The position numbers and the translations under genes were made by a program. From Mariaggregatimicrobium sp964498785 (GTDB lineage: Bacteria; Zhuqueibacterota; Zhuqueibacteria; Thermofontimicrobiales; Thiofontviventaceae), in NCBI GenBank assembly GCA_964498785.1, contig CAZCJL010000081.1, positions 1-30,339 of the forward strand: a DNA stretch of 30,339 bases, in the 5' to 3' direction. Below, in pieces: positions 14,527-22,622 of the stretch (positions are counted from its first letter, which is position 1; each line of letters opens with the position of its first letter). The notes beneath the pieces were generated by a model. It was given only the letters and a program-made list of their open reading frames with translations, did no database searches and was not told the origin of the DNA.

Positions 14527-15589
14527 AATAAACCAAAGCCTTTTCCACTCCGTCAAATACTCGTACAACGCCCTCTGCCAGAGCCTGCATTTCAAACTCA
14601 GCCGGATAGACTAAAACGTTGGCGATATATTTCACCCGTTCAGTGATCCAATCGACAAGCATTTTTGATTTTGCCAATCCACCGCTAATAATAACTGCAC
14701 GCACATCGCCATTTAGAACAGCGGACATTGCACCGATTTCTTTTGAGATTTGATAGGCCATGGCCTGGTAAATTTCCGCAGCGTTGGTATCGCCATTCTT
14801 AATTCGGTTTTCCACTTCCATCGCATCGGCAGTATCGAGATATGCGTATAAACCGCCTTTTCCCATTACTACTTTGCGCATATCTGCTTCGGTATATTTA
14901 CCCGAATAACAGAGCGTGATAAACGGTTGCAAAGGCAATTCGCCGGTTCGCTCAGGTGAGAACGGTCCGGAACTTGAAGCATCGTTTACGTCAATGATGC
15001 GGCCTTTTTTCAGGGGACAAATTGATATTCCGCCGCCCAGATGCGCAATAATGAAATTTGTGTCCCAGTAATTCACCCCAAGATCATTCGCTGCAATTCT
15101 CCCGACGGCGTGGATATTCAACGTGTGGGACAGGCTTCGGCGCTCTATAAGCGGATGGCCCGAATAGCGCGCCAACGGCTCAAATTCGTCCACAGATACC
15201 GGATCCACAACGTAAGCATTGACACCGGCTTCTTTGGCAATAATGTCAGCTAATGCACAGCCCAGATTGGAGGCATGTTGTCCCTGCAAGCCATTTCGAG
15301 CGTCTTCGAGCATCTGATTATTTACGAGATATGTTCCGCCCGTTAAAGGCTTAAGCAAGCCTCCCCGACCAACAACAGCTTCTAAATTGCTGAGATCGAT
15401 ATTATTTGTTTTAAGAAAATTAATGATAGCGGCTTTTCTAAAATCGAATTGATCCCATAAGTGCGGGTGAACGGCGATCTCGTCTTGCGGATGGATGATT
15501 GTCTCTTTATAAATCTGAACGTCACGTTTAAATATTGCTACTTTTGTTGAGGTGGAACCTGGATTAATAACCAGTATGTATTTATTCAT
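14525..15589 (-). CDS. buk: butyrate kinase
   Basis: This acetokinase-family enzyme transfers phosphate from an acyl-phosphate to ADP, making ATP and a free acid. The N-terminal phosphate loop is VINPGSTSTKVAIF. VGRGGLLKPLTGGTY, IIAHLGGGISICPLKKG, SGPFSPERTGELPL and VIISGGLAKSKMLVDWI are the conserved Buk segments. The ATG at 15589 is preferred (354 residues) because MNKYILVINPGS matches the usual N-terminus; a TTG at 15619 would add ten unmatched residues. It is the ATP-yielding partner of Ptb, and its separation from ptb by the ior genes puts the whole pathway in one direction. A promoter is visible directly upstream. Confidence 0.9.
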   Translation of the reverse strand: MNKYILVINPGSTSTKVAIFKRDVQIYKETIIHPQDEIAVHPHLWDQFDFRKAAIINFLKTNNIDLSNLEAVVGRGGLLKPLTGGTYLVNNQMLEDARNGLQGQHASNLGCALADIIAKEAGVNAYVVDPVSVDEFEPLARYSGHPLIERRSLSHTLNIHAVGRIAANDLGVNYWDTNFIIAHLGGGISICPLKKGRIIDVNDASSSGPFSPERTGELPLQPFITLCYSGKYTEADMRKVVMGKGGLYAYLDTADAMEVENRIKNGDTNAAEIYQAMAYQISKEIGAMSAVLNGDVRAVIISGGLAKSKMLVDWITERVKYIANVLVYPAEFEMQALAEGVVRVFDGVEKALVY

Positions 15590-15622
15590 AAAGGTGAAAT
15601 CGCTCCATATTTTGTTCAATAA

Positions 15623-15650
15623 TTTATAATATACTATATAGGAATATCAA
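15623..15650 (-). promoter_or_regulatory. putative promoter of buk
   Basis: On the minus strand TTGATA (15645-15650) and TATAAA (15623-15628) are 16 nt apart in a very AT-rich gap after the DUF5665 gene. The start of transcription would lie near 15616. Confidence 0.35.
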
Positions 15651-15671
15651 ATTCAACAAAAAGATAAACGA

Positions 15672-16004
15672 TTATGGATTCTTAAGGTAAGTCTGTACAT
15701 TTTTCACAATCAGCGCAATGAATTCGCCAATAACCGGAATCGATACAAATTTTGATAAAATATTCGCAATCAGCGTGATCAGTAAAACGCCGATAATTGA
15801 GACGCCAATGACGAAGCCAACCCCCCGGGAAACTCCGACAATCACATTTGCCCAGATCGTTTTCCATGGCCGTTTGAGAAACATATATGTGTCGGTAATT
15901 CTCGCGGCTGACCATTTACTGACAATTTTTTCAGCATTTCCTTGTAATTTCCTTCTCTTACGAGTTGGAAGATGACTTTGTGGTGATGATAGCTTTTTAA
16001 TCAT
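15672..16004 (-). CDS. DUF5665 family membrane protein
   Basis: This is a small membrane protein of 110 residues. A basic N-terminus (about 1-25) is followed by the DUF5665 pattern: TYMFLKRPWKTIWANVIVGV, then a glycine-rich membrane segment SRGVGFVIGVSIIGVLLIT, then VSIPVIGEFIALIVKNVQ. The family is of unknown function and is found mostly as short single-domain membrane proteins. It overlaps the preceding gene by 8 nt, so the two are probably made together. Confidence 0.75.
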   Translation of the reverse strand: MIKKLSSPQSHLPTRKRRKLQGNAEKIVSKWSAARITDTYMFLKRPWKTIWANVIVGVSRGVGFVIGVSIIGVLLITLIANILSKFVSIPVIGEFIALIVKNVQTYLKNP

Positions 16005-16695
16005 TTATATTTCCTATATATTGTGGATCTGCCAAAAATGTTTGAGGTGTGACGGCTATGTTATATTTAGAACCTGGATATGGTGGCTTTGCGATCGAAA
16101 CTTCGGTAATTCTTCTTATCACCGGAAAATTGGACCCCAAATTATAAAACCAGCTCCAATTCTTATTATTTTCATAATTTAAAAAGCTATAAATGTTATT
16201 TGCAATTTTAGTTTGTTCTGTATTGCTTTCATATTTAGCTGTGAGATAGTTGATACGATACATTGGCTTAATTCCGAAGATGGTAATGAAGGGTCGGAAT
16301 GTAAGTATTTCACCTTTTATCTGCCAAAGATCGCCAATAAGTTTCGTGTGGATGGTTTTTTGATTATGAGTGAAAGTTAAATCAATATTTAATTTTTGCG
16401 GCTCGTACGGATCTTCCTCACAAATAATTTCTGCAATAAGTTGGTCGTAAGCAAACGAATGAAAGGTTTGAATATACGCGGCAAAAGCCAAAAAATTGAT
16501 TGCACCCAGGATTAAGAAAGTTAACACCAAAAATTTGAGCAGGCACCCAAAACATCCTTCTTCGCTATATTTTTTTTCTTTGCGAATCCAGTCCAGGGAA
16601 CGATGAAATAAAAAATAAATAAAAAAGACGAATATAATAAGTAAAACAACCAGCGCTGTATCAACTAACCAGGATTCGTAAAAAGGAATTTCCAT
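15997..16695 (-). CDS. unrecognised membrane protein
   Basis: I do not recognise this 232-residue protein. It has two membrane segments at about 9-31 and 50-76, joined by a charged loop that carries Cys48 and Cys51 (GCFGC). A roughly 150-residue soluble domain follows, rich in beta-strand-like sequence (KLNIDLTFTH, TIHTKLIGDLWQIKGEIL) and with several Trp and Tyr. The topology suggests an N-terminal anchor with an extracytoplasmic domain. The ATG at 16695 lies after AGGGGG. It is co-directional and overlapping with the DUF5665 gene. Confidence 0.6.
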   Translation of the reverse strand: MEIPFYESWLVDTALVVLLIIFVFFIYFLFHRSLDWIRKEKKYSEEGCFGCLLKFLVLTFLILGAINFLAFAAYIQTFHSFAYDQLIAEIICEEDPYEPQKLNIDLTFTHNQKTIHTKLIGDLWQIKGEILTFRPFITIFGIKPMYRINYLTAKYESNTEQTKIANNIYSFLNYENNKNWSWFYNLGSNFPVIRRITEVSIAKPPYPGSKYNIAVTPQTFLADPQYIGNIND

Positions 16696-16741
16696 GCGTT
16701 ATGCGCCCCCTGTTTCTCGATTGAATTTAATTGATTTTATA

Positions 16742-16768
16742 ATTATATCACCTTTACAGGATAATCAA
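16742..16768 (-). promoter_or_regulatory. putative promoter upstream of the 232-residue membrane protein
   Basis: A consensus TATAAT (16742-16747) on the minus strand is preceded by TTGATT (16763-16768) with a short 15-nt spacer. The transcript would begin near 16735, about 40 nt before the ATG. The spacing is below optimum. Confidence 0.35.
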
Positions 16769-16859
16769 CCCCTTGCAGGTTTAATCAATATTTTAACGTG
16801 TTATCAATTAAGAACTTTTACAATAGTTGAATTCTGGCCAGAGAAGGTATTGAACACAT

Positions 16860-17423
16860 TTAACCATCACCCAGATCTACCTTTCTCCATGCCTTTATTT
16901 CCAGTTCAACTGGATCCGACTCCATGAAACCCAATTGATCAAATATTGTCGCCTTTACCTGTATAATAAAAGTTTCAGGTGCATGGATATATCCGTTGTT
17001 GTCAGGAGTTGGTTTAAATGTAAAGTATTCCATGACGTTTTCACCGTCATCAGTATTCAAGTACCATCGTGTTTTTATATAAAATTTTTGTCCGGGATCG
17101 ATTGTTAATATTCTTCCGACCATTTTATTTTCTGGTGTAAAATTATAATTATGAAGCTGAACATGCGCTTCAATTTCAGGTCTCTTTTTCCACCAGATAT
17201 GCGCGTAGCCATTTAATGATACGGTGTCCTGGAACGTCTCTTCATAAACATTTTCGCCAATGATCAGAATTACGATAACGAAACCTGTGCCATCTGTTCC
17301 CTGGGTGGCAATTACATCAATAATCTGTAGCGTATCAGCAGGTACAATCCGCGGAGGTAATGTTTCTTCGCATGAAAAAAGCAGCAACAGGCAAAAGATT
17401 AAAAGATATGGCAAGATTTTCAT
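16860..17423 (-). CDS. small lipoprotein, unknown function
   Basis: This is a 187-residue protein with a lipoprotein signal: a hydrophobic stretch LLIFCLLLLFSC ending in the lipobox with Cys18. The mature part is predicted beta-rich, with repeated strand patterns such as YAHIWWKKRPEIEAHVQLH and PETFIIQVKATIFDQ, suggestive of an immunoglobulin-like fold. I do not recognise the family. It starts 20 nt after the TonB-dependent receptor gene, so it is probably an accessory surface lipoprotein of that receptor. It is much shorter than SusD-type proteins (about 500 residues). Confidence 0.7.
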   Translation of the reverse strand: MKILPYLLIFCLLLLFSCEETLPPRIVPADTLQIIDVIATQGTDGTGFVIVILIIGENVYEETFQDTVSLNGYAHIWWKKRPEIEAHVQLHNYNFTPENKMVGRILTIDPGQKFYIKTRWYLNTDDGENVMEYFTFKPTPDNNGYIHAPETFIIQVKATIFDQLGFMESDPVELEIKAWRKVDLGDG

Positions 17424-17443
17424 TGACTTTCTCTTAAAAATAG

Positions 17444-19981
17444 TTAAAATTCAATTCGCGCGCCGACCTTCGAACGACGCCCGATATAATAGGCAGAAGG
17501 ATCGTAAAGCTCTCCTCCGATACGGCCAGATGAGTCTATCCATCTTACGTTTCTCGCATTCAAAACGTTCCGTATATCCAGATAAATATAAATGTTATAA
17601 CGATATGGACGGATTTCATTCTGTTCCAAACCAAATCGAAATTTTTTGCTCACTTTGATGTCCAGAAAATTGTTTACTGGCATGCGTTTATTATTTGGCA
17701 AAAAACTCTGTTCGGGTCGTTCCGGTGTAAATCCGTCTTTTGAAGGATAATACGTATAAGGTCGCCCGGTGTGATTGTGCCAGAGAATATTCCCTTCGAT
17801 ACCATACGGAAGTTTAAAAAGCATATCCGATTTGAATGTATGCCGTTGATCCCAGCTCAAAAAGAAAGGTTCTCTGGCAAGCGGGAAACCCCATTGGGCG
17901 TAATTCAAACTTTGGTTCTCATAATTGCTCAATCCTTTTGCCTTCATAAACGTGTAACTAAACGACCCGGTTACCCAATCGCCTTTTTCCCGGCTGATCA
18001 CTAATTCAAACCCATCTGAATTGGCATAAGGATTATTGACGTACTCTGCAAAACCATAATCGCCCGCGATTCGGCTATTTGACGGGATAAATGTTTTCGT
18101 GTCGATCTGGTCGTACGTTTCTTTATTGAAATAAGTGAGCGTCCCGACAAAATTTTCCGCAAAATTATTTCTGACGCTGATTTCCCACGCACGGGTCTTT
18201 TCTGCTAATAAATTTGGATTCCCGCGTAGTACATTGACGCCATTTCTGAAATTTACATTATTCAGCCCTGAATACAAATATTCAAATAGCGGATATTGAA
18301 AATAGTGACCATAATTCACAAAGAAAAAGCTTTTCTCTGTCATTGGAAATGCGATACCAATGCGCGGGCTCAGATGATACTGAATTTTCGCTTTTACAAA
18401 ATCTGTGACTTCCTGATCAAATTCATTTTCTGATATCGGGATCAATTCTACTGCCGGCCGTGATGCACGAGGGTCCAGAAAATCAAATCGCAAACCCACA
18501 GTTACAACGGATTTATTTTTCCCGGCTTCCAGTTTGTCCTGCACATAAAAACTGCCGCTTCTGGGGTAGTAATGATAATTCGTACTGAAGTTGAGCATCG
18601 GTTCATATATCATCGGTTTTCCGAAATAGGTCATTTGTGGCTCTAATTTGATTATGTCCGAGAAAATGTCATATTGCTTGAATTCGATACCTGATTTTAA
18701 CAAATGATGCGGATGAATTTGACTGGTGAATTCAGTTTTAATCATAAGATCTTTCTGATTTAATTCCATCAGCCAGTTGCGTTGCCCGGATATGATATAA
18801 AGCATGTAGAAGTCAAAATCATACGGCACAGCATCATAATTAATCTGCTTGTTTTTACCGATTTTTGAATACAAATTATAAAAACTCAGTTGGGTTGTAT
18901 AAAAGGTTTTTTCCGAGATGGTGTGAGTCCAGCTAAGCGCTGCCCGGTATGAATCACGTTGCCGGGAGGGGAGACCATCCAGATTGTAGCGCCAGCTAAA
19001 CTCATAATCGCGCCACCGTTTTAGAGAGTACAGAACCTGCAATCCCAACCGTTTGGAAGGGGAGTATAACCAGTCTATTTTCCCGATCCCGTTTAATTCC
19101 TTGTGGATGGGAGAATCAAAAAAATGCTGCATATCCTGCCACCATCGGGTGTCCGTTAATGTTAGCGTATTTGCCATAAAATAGTAAACATCATTGTTAG
19201 ATAATGGTCCACTTGCAGCCAGCTCCAGCTCGTTGCGTTTGCTTACCTGAGTTCCGCTAAACAGATTATCTTTGTCAGCCCGAAACAGAAACCGGTGATC
19301 TTTTTCCCCGCGCCGCGTGATCACATTGACCACACCGGAAAGCGCATTTCCATATTCAGCATCGAATCCACCGGTTTTTACACTCATTTGCAAAATTGCA
19401 CTTTTGGGAATATCAGTTCCCAGTCCACCCTGAATCACATCCTGCACCGGAAGGCCGTCAATTAAATAAACAACTTCGCGGGTCTTTCCGCCGCGAATGT
19501 TTCCCTCCATTGTTGCACCAGCTTGCAAACTAACTGCCTGCTGTACATTATCGATCGGAAGCTCGCTGATTTTTTTTGAATTGATGTCATACGCTGTTCC
19601 TGTTATATCTGTCTGGATCAGCGGCTTTTCAGCAATAATTTCCAGTGCATTTAGCTCGATAGCACTCTGTTTAAGTTTGATCTTAAATTTTGTTCGTTGG
19701 TCAGGTATGATAGTTACTTTTTTGATCGTTTGTATTTGATAACCGATCATGGAAAATGTGACAGTATAAGCGCCGGCCCGAATATTATGAATTTTAAAAA
19801 AACCATCAGGACCGGATGCAGTGCCCTGTTGTGTTTCGTGAAGGATAATATTAACGCCGACGAGTGGGTCTCCGGTTTCAATGTCGGTTATCGTTCCTTC
19901 CAGGCTGCCTGTAATTCCACTATAAAGTGCAGCAGGAAAAGAGAGCAGCAACAAAAGAAGCAATATGCGATATCGTGGCAT
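17444..19981 (-). CDS. TonB-dependent receptor with carboxypeptidase-regulatory-like domain
   Basis: This 845-residue outer-membrane receptor begins with a signal peptide (about 1-21). Next is a carboxypeptidase-D regulatory-like beta-sandwich starting GSLEGTITDIETGDPLVGVNI, with the typical GFFKIHNIRAGAYTVTFSMIGY. The plug domain follows (about 115-225), with IRGGKTREVVYLIDGLPV, and then the beta-barrel, which ends in an aromatic residue (VGARIEF). Such proteins import large ligands across the outer membrane with energy from TonB. I see no clear TonB box. The barrel contains many YxF/YxY strand ends. It lies downstream of the GWxTD gene and upstream of a small lipoprotein in the same direction. 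Confidence 0.88.
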   Translation of the reverse strand: MPRYRILLLLLLLSFPAALYSGITGSLEGTITDIETGDPLVGVNIILHETQQGTASGPDGFFKIHNIRAGAYTVTFSMIGYQIQTIKKVTIIPDQRTKFKIKLKQSAIELNALEIIAEKPLIQTDITGTAYDINSKKISELPIDNVQQAVSLQAGATMEGNIRGGKTREVVYLIDGLPVQDVIQGGLGTDIPKSAILQMSVKTGGFDAEYGNALSGVVNVITRRGEKDHRFLFRADKDNLFSGTQVSKRNELELAASGPLSNNDVYYFMANTLTLTDTRWWQDMQHFFDSPIHKELNGIGKIDWLYSPSKRLGLQVLYSLKRWRDYEFSWRYNLDGLPSRQRDSYRAALSWTHTISEKTFYTTQLSFYNLYSKIGKNKQINYDAVPYDFDFYMLYIISGQRNWLMELNQKDLMIKTEFTSQIHPHHLLKSGIEFKQYDIFSDIIKLEPQMTYFGKPMIYEPMLNFSTNYHYYPRSGSFYVQDKLEAGKNKSVVTVGLRFDFLDPRASRPAVELIPISENEFDQEVTDFVKAKIQYHLSPRIGIAFPMTEKSFFFVNYGHYFQYPLFEYLYSGLNNVNFRNGVNVLRGNPNLLAEKTRAWEISVRNNFAENFVGTLTYFNKETYDQIDTKTFIPSNSRIAGDYGFAEYVNNPYANSDGFELVISREKGDWVTGSFSYTFMKAKGLSNYENQSLNYAQWGFPLAREPFFLSWDQRHTFKSDMLFKLPYGIEGNILWHNHTGRPYTYYPSKDGFTPERPEQSFLPNNKRMPVNNFLDIKVSKKFRFGLEQNEIRPYRYNIYIYLDIRNVLNARNVRWIDSSGRIGGELYDPSAYYIGRRSKVGARIEF

Positions 19982-20068
19982 TTAATTTTCCAGTTAATAA
20001 ATAAAAATGGTTTACGTCGCTTTTGGTCGAAAGATGGGCTTGAATAAGCGCCACACAACTTATTGTGA

Positions 20069-21436
20069 TTATGGAGCCAGGTATTCTTTCCAGTTGTAAT
20101 CGACGCGTTCACCGCGATACGTTGAATGGACTAATTCAAATTGCTTAAATCCTGATAAATCGACGAAGTAAAATTTTACCCCGCCTTGAAGTTGTTCATA
20201 CGTCCATTCCTGGTGCGCGCGTGAGGTTGGAGAATTGGGGTGTCTTTCAATATCCGTTGGTGGTCCGTATAGCATAAAGACGCGTCCCATATCTGTCTTC
20301 CAGCCTTCCTTGAATCCACCAAACTGTTCGTTCGCAAGCTTTGCGCGTTTTAAATAGAGCATACGATAATCATTCATAGATTTGGTGGGATCAGGATTTC
20401 TCTGGCTCCAAAAATTTGACAGATATTCCCGTTTGGCTTCGGGCGTCAACATTTGTTTCAGTTTGTCTAACTCATTTTGGGGCAGCAGATATTTTATATA
20501 CTCAACTTCTTTTTCAACTTCTTCCTCAGGAAGAATTGCAATTTCAGAATTCAAATTTTTTATAATTAACTGTTTTTGTTGTGAGTCAATATCCGGGTGG
20601 TAAATATAGAATTTTTTTGAACGTTTTGAGAGTTCATGATCATTCTGATCCTTGATGATCGCATATAAATAATGTGCGCCTGACGTGAGTTTGGAGACAT
20701 TAATGGTACCGACTTCTACACTGGAGTCGATGGTATTCTTTTTGTTTTTAACAATTGGGTTTACTGCGTCCGTGATGTTACCTTCTGAATCTCCCACAAA
20801 AATATGTTGTTGATATTCATCGGTTTGGATCCCCTCAAGCATATTGTAAATTTCGTAATAGTAGTACAAAATCGGTCGGCTGTTATCAATCAAGGCCTGG
20901 GGATCTGGTATCACGTCCAGCCCGTTTTTTGTAAAGACGGTGGTTGCATCTGCCCTTGAAATTTTTTGGCAGATTTGGAGATCGCTCATCCAGGTATTTT
21001 TTTGCGGGGACTGTTCAATTTCAATTTCTAATGAAACAGCGTCAGAATGTGCGGTTGAATGTAAGTCGTTCACAACAATAACAGATTGATATAAGCCAGG
21101 TGGCAAACTGAACCGCAATAAATCCACCAGCTTTTGCGTTCGCAAATTTTCATCGATGGAATCAGCATGAGTGTCCATTTTCCATGCTTTCTGATACACT
21201 GGTTTTGCGTTTTGAAAAAGCGTCAGATCCACTTTCGCTTCAGCCACGAATTTACCATTCTGGCCAGCGACCAATTTCCATTCAGCCGGATATAAACAAT
21301 AGTAAAGTTCCAGATTTGTCTCGTCATTGTTTCCTTTAAAACGAGCATAACTAACGTCAACGCTCAAATTGTTTTCTGCGTGCCCCTGAGGAATGATGAA
21401 TAGAAGCAGCAGTAAACATAAAACATACCTTTTCAT
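20069..21436 (-). CDS. GWxTD domain-containing protein
   Basis: This 455-residue exported protein has a signal peptide (LLLLLFIIPQGHAEN) and a C-terminal GWxTD domain. The signature is G378-W-K-T-D382, within FKEGWKTDMGRVFMLYGPP, followed by HQEWTYEQLQGGVKFYFVD. The domain is preceded by YLSNFWSQRNPDP, which is also typical. The N-terminal half is beta-rich. GWxTD proteins are widespread in FCB and Acidobacteria-type genomes and have no established function. The ATG follows GGAG at seven nt. It lies just after the terminator that closes the PorV cassette and before the second TonB receptor. Confidence 0.85.
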   Translation of the reverse strand: MKRYVLCLLLLLFIIPQGHAENNLSVDVSYARFKGNNDETNLELYYCLYPAEWKLVAGQNGKFVAEAKVDLTLFQNAKPVYQKAWKMDTHADSIDENLRTQKLVDLLRFSLPPGLYQSVIVVNDLHSTAHSDAVSLEIEIEQSPQKNTWMSDLQICQKISRADATTVFTKNGLDVIPDPQALIDNSRPILYYYYEIYNMLEGIQTDEYQQHIFVGDSEGNITDAVNPIVKNKKNTIDSSVEVGTINVSKLTSGAHYLYAIIKDQNDHELSKRSKKFYIYHPDIDSQQKQLIIKNLNSEIAILPEEEVEKEVEYIKYLLPQNELDKLKQMLTPEAKREYLSNFWSQRNPDPTKSMNDYRMLYLKRAKLANEQFGGFKEGWKTDMGRVFMLYGPPTDIERHPNSPTSRAHQEWTYEQLQGGVKFYFVDLSGFKQFELVHSTYRGERVDYNWKEYLAP

Positions 21437-21469
21437 TTTGTGCTCCGTAATTTTTTTAGTACCGATACG

Positions 21470-21503
21470 AAAAAGGGTTAGATCGTATAATCTAACCCTT
21501 TTT
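21470..21503. terminator. strong hairpin terminator after the PorV-type gene
   Basis: The arms AAAAAGGGTTAGAT (21470-21483) and ATCTAACCCTTTTT (21490-21503) are a perfect 14-bp inverted repeat with a CGTATA loop. T-runs lie at the 3' side on both strands, so it can work in either direction. It separates the upstream surface cassette from the GWxTD gene. Confidence 0.8.
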
Positions 21504-21541
21504 CATTTAACTCATTTTCTGCGAACTTCTTATGCTAACAC

Positions 21542-22582
21542 TTAGAATCCAAGAGTGAAAGCAAAGATGTGGTTTGAATCAAAAATATCAACGGTTCGAT
21601 ATGCATAATCGATTTGCATATCTAATGTGCCGAATTTATATTTCAACCCAGCGCCAAAACTTGGGCCATAAATATACTCATGATCATCTTCGACATCCAG
21701 GGCATAAGAATAACCGCCGCGCAAGAAGAAGAGATTATTAAAGCTATATTCAGCTCCGATTCTCGTTTCGTCATCATAGTAATTGTTATTCTGGAAGACG
21801 AACGTGGTGTTCAAGCCCTGAGCATCGGTGATTTTTACATTATAAGACATACCCATTTCGATGTAAGTGGGTAATTCATAAGAAGCTGGATCCAGCTTAT
21901 ATTGAGTCTCGGGTCGTTTTGCATCAGGATCATTCGCGGTTCTGTTAAGAGCAGTACCATCCCAGGTCACTTCGGGGCCGAGATTCTTAACGGCAATACC
22001 AAAATTTAATCCGTCAACTCCACCGAGACCGGAATACTGTACACCAGCATCAAGAGCGAAACCAGAAGCGCCGGCTCTTGGGACTTGTTCGGAAAATAGT
22101 TTCAGGTTTGCACCAAAAGAAATTCTGTCAGTTAACAATTTTGAGTATGTTACTCCCAGAGTAAAAAATGTCGGCGAAAAAGTGGCACCTGTGCCATCCG
22201 GACTCTCAACCGTTGTCACGGGAATATCTCCGATTCCCAACGATTTGATAGATATACCGAAACGGCCGAGGTCGCCAAATTCAGATTCAACTGCTGCATA
22301 GCTAACATTTATATCTGCAATATATGTCATGTGAGAAAACATTACATTTGCAGCATTGCTTGAGCGGGCAACACCTGCAGGATTCCAGAAAATGGCTTCC
22401 ACGCCACTGACTGATGCAACATTGGCACCGCCCATTCCTAATGATTTTGCTCCGACCGGTATTAATAACTGGGTACCGGAAGCCGTACCTGCTCTGTTAC
22501 TTCCACCGGCCATTACTGCAAAATTGACCAATAAAAGTAATGAAACTGTCAGAGCAAGAATTCGGAATGTGGACTTTATCAT
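21542..22582 (-). CDS. PorV/PorQ family outer-membrane barrel protein
   Basis: This is a 346-residue outer-membrane beta-barrel. A signal peptide ends near VMAGG. The mature protein starts with the family pattern GTQLLIPVGAKSLGMGGANVASVSGVEA, then IFWNPAGVARS, and ends in barrel strands with a final FTLGF. PorV-type proteins act in T9SS by receiving cargo or shuttling it to the attachment complex at the cell surface. That fits its place directly downstream (40 nt) of a gene whose product has a sorting domain. TTAAGGAG sits eight nt before the ATG. A terminator follows. Confidence 0.88.
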   Translation of the reverse strand: MIKSTFRILALTVSLLLLVNFAVMAGGSNRAGTASGTQLLIPVGAKSLGMGGANVASVSGVEAIFWNPAGVARSSNAANVMFSHMTYIADINVSYAAVESEFGDLGRFGISIKSLGIGDIPVTTVESPDGTGATFSPTFFTLGVTYSKLLTDRISFGANLKLFSEQVPRAGASGFALDAGVQYSGLGGVDGLNFGIAVKNLGPEVTWDGTALNRTANDPDAKRPETQYKLDPASYELPTYIEMGMSYNVKITDAQGLNTTFVFQNNNYYDDETRIGAEYSFNNLFFLRGGYSYALDVEDDHEYIYGPSFGAGLKYKFGTLDMQIDYAYRTVDIFDSNHIFAFTLGF

Positions 22583-22622
22583 AATTTAATCTCCTTAAAT
22601 TATTTTTCCGTACTTTTGATTT

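Noticed and set aside
17260..17658. 132-codon open frame on the plus strand bridging two minus-strand genes
   Set aside because: It spans the junction of the lipoprotein and the TonB receptor genes, both of which are well supported on the other strand.
17444..19981. SusC/SusD-type polysaccharide utilisation locus
   Set aside because: No SusD-like protein or glycoside hydrolase is present; the downstream lipoprotein has only 187 residues.
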